Source: Demequina rhizosphaerae
Lineage (GTDB): Bacteria > Actinomycetota > Actinomycetes > Actinomycetales > Demequinaceae
Length of the DNA: 64,000 nt
NCBI RefSeq assembly: GCF_000971255.1
Contig: NZ_BBMC01000004.1
Location: 330,552-394,551 of the forward strand
Reading direction: 5' to 3'
Part shown: positions 44,499 to 51,693 of the stretch, piece after piece
Layout of the letters: every line of letters starts with the position of its first letter
Position numbering within the stretch: position 1 is the first letter of the stretch
Notes under the pieces: model-generated
Databases searched by the model: none
What the model saw: the letters and a program-made list of their open reading frames with translations, nothing else
Told to the model about the DNA's origin: nothing
Translations under genes and position numbers: made by a program

Positions 44499-45146
44499 AT
44501 GACCACCATCGGCATCATCGGTTCCGGTCGCATCGGCTCCAACGTCGCAGCCGCGGCGGTGCGGGCCGGCTACGACGTCGTCCTGTCCAACTCGCGCGGT
44601 CCCGCCACGCTCGCGCCGCTCGTCCACAAGCTCGGGCCCCGCGCCAGCGCCGCGCATTCCGCCGAGGCGGCCCATCGCGGCGACCTCGTGCTCGTCGCGG
44701 TGCCGCTGGGCAAGATCGACGAGATCCCCGCCGACGCGCTCGCGGGCAAGGTGGTCATGGACGCCAACAACTACTACCCGCAGCGCGACGGCCGCATCGC
44801 CGCGCTCGACGACAACAGCAAGACGACCTCGCAGCTGCTCCAGGACCTCGCGCCGGGCGCCCACATCGTCAAGGCGTTCAACAACATCTACGCGGCCGAG
44901 ATCTCCGAGCACGGCAGCCCGGCCGGCACCAAGGACCGCCGCGCGCTCCCCATCGCCGGCGACGACACCGCCGCCAAGCACCTCGTCGCGTCCTTCATCG
45001 ATGCCATCGGCTTCGACACGGTCGACGTCGGCACGCTCGCGGAGTCGTGGAAGGTCGAACGCGACACCCCGGCGTACACGAAGCGCACCACCCGCGAGGA
45101 GCTCGAGGCGATCCTCCCGACGGTCGAGCGCGTCCGGCAGGCCTGA
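44499..45146 (+). CDS. NADP-dependent oxidoreductase, F420-reductase (NpdG/FNO) fold
   Basis: A 215-aa protein with Rossmann motif IGIIGSGRIGSNVAAAAV and the family core YDVVLSNSRGPATL, KVVMDANNYYPQRDGR and HIVKAFNNIYAAEI. Related to F420H2:NADP oxidoreductases and to NAD(P)-binding dehydrogenases of uncertain substrate. The SNSRGP loop suits the NADP 2'-phosphate. ATG at 44499 behind GGGAGGAAGGGGG. Stands between the HNH gene (divergent) and the tandem membrane proteins. Confidence 0.87.
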   Translation: MTTIGIIGSGRIGSNVAAAAVRAGYDVVLSNSRGPATLAPLVHKLGPRASAAHSAEAAHRGDLVLVAVPLGKIDEIPADALAGKVVMDANNYYPQRDGRIAALDDNSKTTSQLLQDLAPGAHIVKAFNNIYAAEISEHGSPAGTKDRRALPIAGDDTAAKHLVASFIDAIGFDTVDVGTLAESWKVERDTPAYTKRTTREELEAILPTVERVRQA

Positions 45147-45191
45147 CGGCCCGCGCATCGGTAGAGTTCCCTCATTGCCAGGGGGGTAGCG

Positions 45192-45752
45192 ATGATCGCG
45201 GGGCAGCAGCCGTCGGCGCATCAGGGTCAGGGTCCGTCGGATCCGCGGCTCGCGGGCGTCACGGCCCACGGTGAGGGTGCGGACGCGAGCCGCACACGGT
45301 CCTGGATCCTCGCGGTCGCCGCGGTCCTGGTGATCGCGGCCGTCGTCCTGTGGTGGAGCGCTGTGACCGGCGACGACTCGGCGGCCCGCGAGGCGGCAGC
45401 CGCGGAGGGCATCGTGGTGGTTCCCGAGCACTCGGACCGCGTCACCGTCAGCGAGAGCGAGGACGGCTTCGCGGTCGCCATCGCCCTCTCGTCGGACCCC
45501 ACCCTGACCGGGTACGCCTTCAGCATCACGGCGACCGCCGCGGACGCGGCGGACGGTTGGGCGGCGATCTACTGGACGTCCGGCGTCGAGGCCCGCGAGA
45601 GCTTCGACCCGCGCCCCGCGCTCGTCCTCGACACGGGCGACCACGTGTGGCAGGTGCTCATCACGTCCCTCGACGGCAACGAGAGCACGCAGGCCGCGCA
45701 CGCCGCCTTCTACGAGCTGCGCGACGCGATCGAGTTCGTGCCCGCGTCCTAG
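45192..45752 (+). CDS. Tandem paralogous membrane protein, copy 1
   Basis: A 186-aa single-pass membrane protein: 35-residue hydrophilic N-terminus (MIAGQQPSAHQ), helix at about 37-57 (WILAVAAVLVIAAVVLWWS), and an acidic ectodomain with EGIVVVPEHSDRVTVSE and ALVLDTGDHVWQV. Two paralogues follow. The promoter/RBS segment (TAGAGT...CCAGGGGGGTAGCG) and first 11 codons are almost identical to those of copy 2, so the duplication is recent at the 5' end. No function recognised. Confidence 0.7.
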   Translation: MIAGQQPSAHQGQGPSDPRLAGVTAHGEGADASRTRSWILAVAAVLVIAAVVLWWSAVTGDDSAAREAAAAEGIVVVPEHSDRVTVSESEDGFAVAIALSSDPTLTGYAFSITATAADAADGWAAIYWTSGVEARESFDPRPALVLDTGDHVWQVLITSLDGNESTQAAHAAFYELRDAIEFVPAS

Positions 45753-45804
45753 CCGGCGATCTGCGCCGCGTCGGTAGAGTTACCTCATTACCAGGGGGGT
45801 AGCG

Positions 45805-46401
45805 ATGATCGCAGGGCAGCAGCCGTCGGCGCATCAGGACCAGGGGCCGGCGGACCCGGCGATCGGCGGCGTCACCGACGGGGGAGACGGTGTCGCGCGG
45901 CTCGACCGTCGCAACCGGATCTGGCCCGCACTTCTCGCCATGGCAGCTGTCGCAGCCTTCGCCGTGTTCGCGTGGAACGCGCTCACCGATCCGGTCGACG
46001 CCGACGCGCGTGACGCGATGGCCGCGGAGGGCATACTCATCCAGGCGGACGCGACCGACATCGTCACGGTCACCGAGCCCCCCGACGGCGGCTACCAGCT
46101 CTTCGTGTCCGAGACGGTGGGCACGGTCTCGCAGCTCTCGGGCGCCACCTACGTGATCACGCCCGCGACCGAGGACCCGTCGGGCGAGCCCGGGTGGCTG
46201 GCGTACCCGTGGCCGGGCGTCGACGCCTACGCGCACGACGGCGACAACGGCCCGCTGTTGATCGATACCGGCGATGCGCAGTGGATGGTGACGCTCGGCG
46301 GGGTCGGCATCGGCGAGATCGACGCGGACAAGCGCTGGGACGCGCTCTTCGAGGCCTGGGACGGGCTCCAGCAGGTCATCGTCTTCGTGCCGGCGCTGTA
46401 G
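45805..46401 (+). CDS. Tandem paralogous membrane protein, copy 2
   Basis: A 198-aa paralogue of the preceding protein: identical MIAGQQPSAHQ start, helix at about 38-60, ectodomain motifs AMAAEGILIQADATDIVTV and PLLIDTGDAQWMVTLGG. The conserved pattern is (M/A)AAEGI-x-V-x-D-x-V-V near the membrane and L(L/V)DTGDxxW later. A decamer copy starts right after its stop (46402), within the 46 bp before copy 3. Confidence 0.7.
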   Translation: MIAGQQPSAHQDQGPADPAIGGVTDGGDGVARLDRRNRIWPALLAMAAVAAFAVFAWNALTDPVDADARDAMAAEGILIQADATDIVTVTEPPDGGYQLFVSETVGTVSQLSGATYVITPATEDPSGEPGWLAYPWPGVDAYAHDGDNGPLLIDTGDAQWMVTLGGVGIGEIDADKRWDALFEAWDGLQQVIVFVPAL

Positions 46402-46447
46402 GGACGATGCGCGGGTGGCGGCCTTGCGCCGCCGGAAGGGGGATGAC

Positions 46448-46999
46448 GTGGAGAAGGAGTTCCCGATCGACGGGCCGCCGGTGCCGCCGCGCGTGAGGCG
46501 GGCCGACCGGCGATGGCTCGTCGTGGCCATCGCGGTGATCGCCGCGTCGGCCGTGCTGGTCGCGTGGCAGGTCGTGAGGAGCGCACAGGCCTCGGCGGCC
46601 CGCGACGCCGCCGCGCAGGAGGGCATCGAGGTCGTGCAGGACGACTGGGTCAAGGTCGAGCAGACCGGCGCCGGGTACCGCGTGTGCGTCTACACCGGCA
46701 CCGGAGACTCGGGCGACTTCGAGCGATCCCGTGACATCTGCGTCATCGCGGTCTACACCTACGAGATCGTGCCCGCCACGGCGGGCGAGGCGGACGGCTG
46801 GCAGTCCTTCGACTGGCCGGACGGCTCACTCGACGCCCGCTGGGACCCCGCCGCCTCGCCCGACCCGCTCCTCGTCGTCGACGCCGGCGACCGCTCCTGG
46901 GAGGTTCGCGCGACCTCGGACCACGGCACGTCGGAGGACGAGGTCTGGCGCAACTTCGCGCTGCTGCTCGACCACGTCACCTTCGTTCCCTCGCCCTAG
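46448..46999 (+). CDS. Tandem paralogous membrane protein, copy 3
   Basis: A 183-aa paralogue with a different N-terminus (basic, VRRADRRWLVVAIAVIAASAVLVAW), the shared DAAAQEGIEVVQDDWVKVE and LLVVDAGDRSWEV motifs, and two Cys (YRVCVY, RDICVIAV) not found in copies 1 and 2, possibly a disulfide. GTG start at 46448 chosen because GGAAGGGGGA lies just upstream; the ATG at 46415 lacks an RBS. Decamer at 47006, 7 bp after the stop. Confidence 0.7.
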   Translation: MEKEFPIDGPPVPPRVRRADRRWLVVAIAVIAASAVLVAWQVVRSAQASAARDAAAQEGIEVVQDDWVKVEQTGAGYRVCVYTGTGDSGDFERSRDICVIAVYTYEIVPATAGEADGWQSFDWPDGSLDARWDPAASPDPLLVVDAGDRSWEVRATSDHGTSEDEVWRNFALLLDHVTFVPSP

Positions 47000-47134
47000 C
47001 AGGAGGGACGATGCGGCACCGGGTTTCGCCATTGAGTGCGCCCCGCTCGCGGTGAGAAGATGAACAGAAGGTAAACGCGACGGGCCCCGACCCGGCGGCC
47101 GGCACCCCCGCAACGGCGCGGAAGGGAGATCGCC

Positions 47135-47383
47135 ATGACCATCACGCCTGCGAACCACTTCGACAGGGAGAAGGTCCACGAGCACGTCGATCGCGCGCTC
47201 GACGACGCCGTCACCCACCTCGCCGAGCACTTCATCGAGTTCGACCGCCAGCTGATCCAGCGACTGGTGCGCGAGTCGTACGACAAGCTCGCCGCCACCG
47301 CGGTGGTCCACCAGCACCTCGTCACCCTCGCCGAGCACCGCGCCTGGCTGCGGCTCGACGACCTGCGCACCACGCGGATGTAG
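47135..47383 (+). CDS. Stand-alone three-helix domain of ArsC-type phosphatases
   Basis: An 82-aa all-helical protein whose sequence (VDRALDDAVTHLAEHFIEFD, LIQRLVRESYDKLA, HQHLVTLAEHRAWLRLDDLR) closely matches the middle domain of the ArsR-ArsC fusion at 50153 (VDRALAAVIASLTERFPEIA, RQHLVPLTRHFAWQRLEDIR). That domain normally precedes the phosphatase domain in actinobacterial arsenate reductases. Here it is alone, at the left border of the arsenic island, with GGAAGGGAG as RBS. It could bind the ArsC domain in trans or help oligomerisation. Confidence 0.75.
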   Translation: MTITPANHFDREKVHEHVDRALDDAVTHLAEHFIEFDRQLIQRLVRESYDKLAATAVVHQHLVTLAEHRAWLRLDDLRTTRM

Positions 47384-47409
47384 CGCGCCCTGAGGCGACG
47401 CACCAGAAT

Positions 47410-47425
47410 CGGGACCACGGTCCCG
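47410..47425. promoter_or_regulatory. GGGACC palindrome upstream of arsR
   Basis: CGGGACC-AC-GGTCCCG, perfect 7-bp arms, ending 34 bp before the arsR GTG. It resembles DosR-type palindromes and the boxes at 40878 and 41489. Confidence 0.45.
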
Positions 47426-47452
47426 GGAATCGGCGCGCCCGCGGGGCGATGC

Positions 47453-47483
47453 TTCAAGGGTGATTGGTTCAAGACTTCCTGAA
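47453..47483. promoter_or_regulatory. Candidate ArsR operator
   Basis: TTCAAG (47453-47458), TTCAAG (47468-47473) and the dyad TTCA-N8-TGAA (47468-47483) cluster around the arsR start codon. TTGAA/TTCAA half-sites are typical of ArsR repressors. Confidence 0.5.
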
Positions 47484-47774
47484 CAGTACGTCGCCGACGC
47501 GGCGCTGCTCTCCGCCGTCGCCGACCCCATCCGCCTCCAGCTGGTCGCGCAGCTGGCCGTGCGGCCGTCCTGCGTCTGCAACCTCGTCACCGATCCCGAG
47601 ATCCCCGGCAACCTGCTGAGCTACCACCTCAAGAAGCTGCGCGACGCCGGCCTCATCGAGGGCACGCGCCGCGGCCGCTGGATCGACTACGCCCTCACCG
47701 ACGGCGCGCTCGACCGTCTGGCCGCGGCCCTGCCGGCACCGATCGACGCCCTCCCGCTGACGAGCGCGCGATGA
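47460..47774 (+). CDS. arsR: ArsR-family metalloregulator
   Basis: A 104-aa winged-helix repressor. Region ADPIRLQLVAQLAVRPSCVCNLV holds the CVC metal motif of arsenic/antimony ArsR proteins; recognition helix NLLSYHLKKLRDAGLIEG. GTG start at 47460, no Shine-Dalgarno, possibly leaderless or with operator DNA inside the 5' coding region. Its stop overlaps the permease ATG by 4 bp. Should derepress the permease operon on arsenite or an organoarsenical. Confidence 0.9.
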   Translation: MIGSRLPEQYVADAALLSAVADPIRLQLVAQLAVRPSCVCNLVTDPEIPGNLLSYHLKKLRDAGLIEGTRRGRWIDYALTDGALDRLAAALPAPIDALPLTSAR

Positions 47775-48823
47775 CCGCCGACGCTCCCACTCGGACCGGG
47801 CACCCCGGCCTCCGCCGGGGCGTGACGCTCGGGGCCGCCGCGCTCGCGTGGTGGGCGCTCTACTCCGTCAACCTCCCCTTCTGGGACTGGCTGCTCGGCG
47901 ACGCGCTCGGGGTCGACCTCGACTCGCGCGCCGGGGGAGCGGTCCACTTCTTCCTCTACGACAGCGTCAAGATCCTGCTGCTGCTCACGGGCATCATCTT
48001 CGCCGTCACCGTGCTCCGCTCGTTCATGAGCGTCGAGCGCACGCGCGCGCTGCTCGGCGGCAAGCGGGAGGGCGTGGGCAACGTGCTCGCCGCGGGCCTC
48101 GGCGTCGTCACCCCGTTCTGCTCGTGCTCCGCGGTGCCCGCGTTCATCGGCTTCGTCGCCGCCGGCGTGCCCCTCGGCGTCACCATGAGCTTCCTCATCG
48201 CCAGCCCCCTGGTCAACGAGATCGCGATCGCCCTGCTGCTGGGCCTCTTCGGCATCGGTCCGACGCTCCTCTACGTCGCGGCGGGCCTCACGATCGCGAT
48301 CGTCGCCGGCTGGGTCATCGGCCGCCTCAAGCTCGAGAGGTACGTCGAGCCGTTCGTCTTCGAGACCACGCTGCGCGGCAAGCCTCTCGACCCCGCCTAC
48401 GGGCTCACGTGGGACGACCGCATCCGCATGGGCGTCGAGGAGGTCGGTGCGATCCTGCGCAAGATCTGGCCCTACCTGCTCGTGGGCATCGGCCTCGGCG
48501 CCGCGATCCACGGCTGGGTGCCCGCCGAGTGGTTCGCCGCGCACGCGAGCGCCGACAACCCGTTCGGCGTCCTGGTCGCCGTCGGCCTCGGCATCCCGCT
48601 GTACTCCAACGCCGCCGGCATCCTCCCGCTGGTCGACGTCCTCTTCGCCAAGGGCGTCCCCATGGGCACGCTGCTCGCCTTCATGATGGCGACCGTCGCG
48701 CTCAGCCTGCCCGAGACCATCCTGCTCAAGCGGGTCCTCAAGCCCCGCCTCATCGCGACCTTCGTCGGCATCGTCGCCCTCGGCATCATCGCCGTCGGCT
48801 ACCTCTTCAACGCCATCCTCTGA
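47771..48823 (+). CDS. Permease of the ArsP / DUF318 family
   Basis: A 350-aa membrane protein with eight or more helices and the family signature VVTPFCSCSAVPAFIGFVAAGVPLG followed by FLIASPLVNEIA and PLYSNAAGILPLVDVLFAKG. ArsP members export trivalent organoarsenicals; related ones export Cu/Zn. The paired Cys in TPFCSCS may bind the metalloid. Coupled to arsR and followed by a thioredoxin-like gene. No ACR3 or ArsB arsenite pump is in the island, so this is its only efflux candidate. Confidence 0.88.
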   Translation: MTADAPTRTGHPGLRRGVTLGAAALAWWALYSVNLPFWDWLLGDALGVDLDSRAGGAVHFFLYDSVKILLLLTGIIFAVTVLRSFMSVERTRALLGGKREGVGNVLAAGLGVVTPFCSCSAVPAFIGFVAAGVPLGVTMSFLIASPLVNEIAIALLLGLFGIGPTLLYVAAGLTIAIVAGWVIGRLKLERYVEPFVFETTLRGKPLDPAYGLTWDDRIRMGVEEVGAILRKIWPYLLVGIGLGAAIHGWVPAEWFAAHASADNPFGVLVAVGLGIPLYSNAAGILPLVDVLFAKGVPMGTLLAFMMATVALSLPETILLKRVLKPRLIATFVGIVALGIIAVGYLFNAIL

Positions 48824-48837
48824 GAAAGGGCACCGCC

Positions 48838-49080
48838 ATGCACATCAAGATCCTCGGCCCCGGCTGCGCGAACTGCGCCAACCTCGAGCGCGTCACCCGC
48901 GAGGCCGTCGACGGTCTCGGCCTCTCCGCCACGGTGGAGAAGGTGACGGACTACGGCGAGATCGCGGCCTACGGCATCATGCGCACCCCCGGCCTCGTGG
49001 TCGACGACGAGGTGGTCCTCGCGGGCCTCGTGCCCACCGCCGCGCGCGTCACCGAGCTCCTCTCCGCACGCACCTCCTAG
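48838..49080 (+). CDS. Thioredoxin-like small redox protein
   Basis: An 80-aa thioredoxin-fold protein with active site GPGCANCANLE at residues 7-17 and cis-Pro segment MRTPGLVVDDEVVLAG. Of the redox-active disulfide protein 2 type often encoded beside DUF318 permeases. Probably handles the permease's or ArsC's thiols or carries the metalloid. ATG at 48838, 14 bp after the permease stop with GAAAGGGCAC between. A decamer copy follows its stop by 2 bp. Confidence 0.87.
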   Translation: MHIKILGPGCANCANLERVTREAVDGLGLSATVEKVTDYGEIAAYGIMRTPGLVVDDEVVLAGLVPTAARVTELLSARTS

Positions 49081-49121
49081 AGGGACGATGCGCGGGCCGG
49101 GTGAACATCCGGTGACCGCGC

Positions 49122-49151
49122 TTGCGCTCTGATTAGATGTATGTCTATATA
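49122..49151 (+). promoter_or_regulatory. Promoter of trxB-like gene
   Basis: TTGCGC (49122-49127), 18 bp, TATATA (49146-49151), only 5 bp before the ATG (49157), implying a leaderless or near-leaderless transcript. The AT-rich TGTCTATATAGA may also be a regulator site. Confidence 0.5.
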
Positions 49152-49156
49152 GAGGC

Positions 49157-50128
49157 ATGTCGAATCAGCGCCAGCTCATCATCGTCGGTTCCGGCCCTGC
49201 CGGGTACACCGCTGCCATCTATGCCGCGCGTGCGGGTTTGCATCCGTTGGTGGTCGCGGGGTCGATCACGGCCGGTGGTGCCTTGATGAACACCACCGAG
49301 GTGGAGAACTTCCCCGGCTTCGTGGAGGGCATCCAGGGTCCGGAGCTGATGGAGACGCTGCAGGCGCAGGCCGAGCGTTTCGGTGCCGAGGTGATCTTCG
49401 ACGACGCCACCAGCCTGGACCTCGAGGGTCCGGTCAAGAAGGTCGTGACCGGCATGTCGGGCGAGTTCACCGCGAAGGCGGTCATCCTGGCCACGGGGTC
49501 GGCCTACCGTGAGCTGGGTCTCGAGGATGAGAAGCGCCTGTCGGGCAAGGGTGTGTCGTGGTGCGCGACGTGCGACGGGTTCTTCTTCCGCGACCAGACC
49601 GTCGTGGTGGTCGGTGGTGGCGACTCCGCGGTCGAGGAGGCCACGTTCCTGACGCGGTTCGCGTCGAAGGTGTACCTGGTGCACCGTCGTGACGAGCTGC
49701 GGGCCTCGAAGATCATGGCCGACCGGGCGATGGCGGACCCGAAGATCGAGTTCGTGTGGAACTCCGAGGTCACCGGCCTGGACGGCGACACCAAGCTCGA
49801 AGGAGTCAAGGTCCGCAACCGTGTCACCGGCGAGGACTCCACCCTGGCCGCGACGGGCCTGTTCGTCGCGATCGGGCACGAGCCCCGCTCCGAGCTGGTC
49901 AAGGACGTGATCGACCTCGACGAGGCCGGCTACGTCCTGGTCCAGGGCCGCACCACCGCGACGAACGTCGACGGCGTGTTCGCCTGCGGCGACCTGGTCG
50001 ACAACCGCTACCGCCAGGCCATCACCGCCGCCGGGTCCGGCTGCGCCGCCGCCCTCGACGCCCAGCACCACCTCGACACCCTCGACGACCTCGAGGCCCA
50101 GCCGGCGTTGGCCGGCGAATCCGCATAA
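49157..50128 (+). CDS. trxB: Thioredoxin reductase (arsenic-island type)
   Basis: A 323-aa flavoprotein passing electrons from NADPH to thioredoxin. FAD motif [20 protein letters not shown], redox centre WCATCDG (about residues 135-141), NADPH motif [18 protein letters not shown]-terminal [29 protein letters not shown]. In Streptomyces-type ars operons a thioredoxin reductase (ArsT) recycles the ArsC partner; same here by context. The first half uses many GGT/CGT/GTT codons, unlike neighbouring genes, suggesting separate origin. It has its own promoter and may serve general metabolism too. Confidence 0.95.
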   Translation: MSNQRQLIIVGSGPAGYTAAIYAARAGLHPLVVAGSITAGGALMNTTEVENFPGFVEGIQGPELMETLQAQAERFGAEVIFDDATSLDLEGPVKKVVTGMSGEFTAKAVILATGSAYRELGLEDEKRLSGKGVSWCATCDGFFFRDQTVVVVGGGDSAVEEATFLTRFASKVYLVHRRDELRASKIMADRAMADPKIEFVWNSEVTGLDGDTKLEGVKVRNRVTGEDSTLAATGLFVAIGHEPRSELVKDVIDLDEAGYVLVQGRTTATNVDGVFACGDLVDNRYRQAITAAGSGCAAALDAQHHLDTLDDLEAQPALAGESA

Positions 50129-50152
50129 GGATCCCAACGGAGGGAGCCCGCC

Positions 50153-51187
50153 GTGTCCACCCCCACCGCCACCCACCCGGAGCACGACAGCTGCGTCGCG
50201 ACGCACGTCGAGGCGCACACGATCGCCCCGGAGCTCGCCGATCGGGCGGCGACCGTCCTCAAGGCCGTCGCCGATCCGCTGCGCCTCCGCATGATCGCGC
50301 TCATCGCGTCCGCGCCGAAGGGCGAGGCCTGCGTGTGCGACCTCACCGAGCTCGCCGAGGTCAGCGGCCCGACCGTGTCGCACCACCTCAAGACGCTCAA
50401 GGACGCCGGGCTCGTCGCCTCCGAGCGGCGCGGCACCTGGGTCTACTACAGCGTCGCCGAGCCCTACCAGCCGGCGGTGCGCGGGCTCCTCGAGACCCTC
50501 GTCCCCGCGGCCGGCGCCGACCGTGCCACGCACGACATCGAGCTCGAGAACGTCGATCGTGCCCTCGCCGCGGTGATCGCGAGCCTCACGGAGCGCTTCC
50601 CGGAGATCGCCCCCACGCTGGTCGAGCGCGTGGTCCGCGAGTCCTACACCGGCCTCGCGCGCCGCGCCGCGATCCGCCAGCACCTCGTGCCGCTCACCCG
50701 CCACTTCGCGTGGCAGCGCCTCGAGGACATCCGCAAGACGGACGCGCCCGCGGGCGACTACCCGCCTCAGGTGCTGTTCGTCTGTGTCCAGAACGCGGGC
50801 CGCTCGCAGCTCGCGGCCGCGCTGCTGCACCACTACGCGGGCGACCGCGTGGTCGTCCGCTCGGCCGGGTCGATGCCCGCCGCATCGGTCCACGACAAGG
50901 TCCGTGTCCACCTCGACGAGCTCGGCAGCGACGAGGCCGCGTTCCCCAAGCCGCTCACCGACGACGCGGTGCGCGCCTCCGACGTCGTCATCACGATGGG
51001 CTGCGGCGACGTGTGCCCGCTCTATCCCGGCAAGCGCTACGAGGACTGGCAGGTGGGGGACCCCGCCCTCGCCAGCGCCGAGGGCGTGGCCGCGATCCGC
51101 GACGACATCGACGCGCGCATCCGCGGCCTGCTCGGCGACATCCTTCCCGACCTCACCCTGCCCCCGACCCGAAAGGCATCCGCATGA
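50153..51187 (+). CDS. ArsR-ArsC fusion: arsenic sensor plus arsenate reductase
   Basis: A 344-aa three-domain protein. Residues about 20-110: ArsR winged helix (VADPLRLRMIALIASAPKGE, metal motif ACVCDL, VSHHLKTLKDAGLVASERRG). About 120-200: three-helix N-domain (RALAAVIASLTERF...RQHLVPLTRHFAWQRLED). About 208-344: low-molecular-weight phosphatase-type ArsC with P-loop VCVQNAGRSQLAAALL and VVITMGCGDVCPLYPGKRYEDW. It could repress its operon and reduce arsenate in one polypeptide. GTG start at 50153 with GGAGGGAG. Coupled by ATGA to a second ArsC gene. Confidence 0.92.
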   Translation: MSTPTATHPEHDSCVATHVEAHTIAPELADRAATVLKAVADPLRLRMIALIASAPKGEACVCDLTELAEVSGPTVSHHLKTLKDAGLVASERRGTWVYYSVAEPYQPAVRGLLETLVPAAGADRATHDIELENVDRALAAVIASLTERFPEIAPTLVERVVRESYTGLARRAAIRQHLVPLTRHFAWQRLEDIRKTDAPAGDYPPQVLFVCVQNAGRSQLAAALLHHYAGDRVVVRSAGSMPAASVHDKVRVHLDELGSDEAAFPKPLTDDAVRASDVVITMGCGDVCPLYPGKRYEDWQVGDPALASAEGVAAIRDDIDARIRGLLGDILPDLTLPPTRKASA

Positions 51188-51600
51188 CCGACACCAAGCC
51201 CTCCGCCCTGTTCGTCTGCGTCCACAACGCGGGCCGCTCCCAGATGGCCGCCGGCTTCCTGCGCCACCTGTCCGGCGGCGCCGTCGAGGTCCGCTCCGCG
51301 GGCTCCATGCCGGCCGACCAGATCAACCCGGTCGCCGTCGAGGCGATGCTCGAGGAGGGCATCGACATCCGCGAGGAGAGCCCGAAGGTGCTCACCACGG
51401 ACGCCGTGCAGGCCTCCGATGTGGTCATCACCATGGGCTGCGGCGACGTGTGCCCCTACTTCCCGGGCAAGCGCTACGAGGACTGGAAGCTCGACGACCC
51501 GGCCGGCCAGGGCATCGAGTCCGTCCGCCCCATCCGCGACGAGATCCGCGGCCGCATCCTCACGCTGCTCGACGAGCTGGGCGTGCAGCCCGTCGCCTGA
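51184..51600 (+). CDS. arsC: Arsenate reductase, LMW phosphatase type
   Basis: A 138-aa thioredoxin-coupled arsenate reductase: P-loop FVCVHNAGRSQMAAGFL with catalytic Cys near residue 12, and the Cys-containing VVITMGCGDVCPYFPGKRYEDW that supplies the resolving thiols. Highly similar to the C-terminal domain of the preceding fusion, from which it probably arose by duplication. Reduces arsenate to arsenite, using thioredoxin regenerated by the nearby trxB product. Starts by 4-bp overlap. Confidence 0.95.
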   Translation: MTDTKPSALFVCVHNAGRSQMAAGFLRHLSGGAVEVRSAGSMPADQINPVAVEAMLEEGIDIREESPKVLTTDAVQASDVVITMGCGDVCPYFPGKRYEDWKLDDPAGQGIESVRPIRDEIRGRILTLLDELGVQPVA

Positions 51601-51611
51601 CGCCCCTGGAC

Positions 51612-51642
51612 TGACGATGCGGGGGAGACCCTCGCATCGTCC
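51612..51642. terminator. Inverted decamer pair ending the arsenic operon
   Basis: TGACGATGCG (51612-51621, one mismatch from the decamer) and CGCATCGTCC (51633-51642) form a 9-bp stem 11 bp after the arsC stop, the likely terminator of the arsenic operon. Confidence 0.65.
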
Positions 51643-51693
51643 CTCCTACCAGGGTCCCTGGTCGGGGCCCTCGGGCTGCCCTAGATTCGAACC

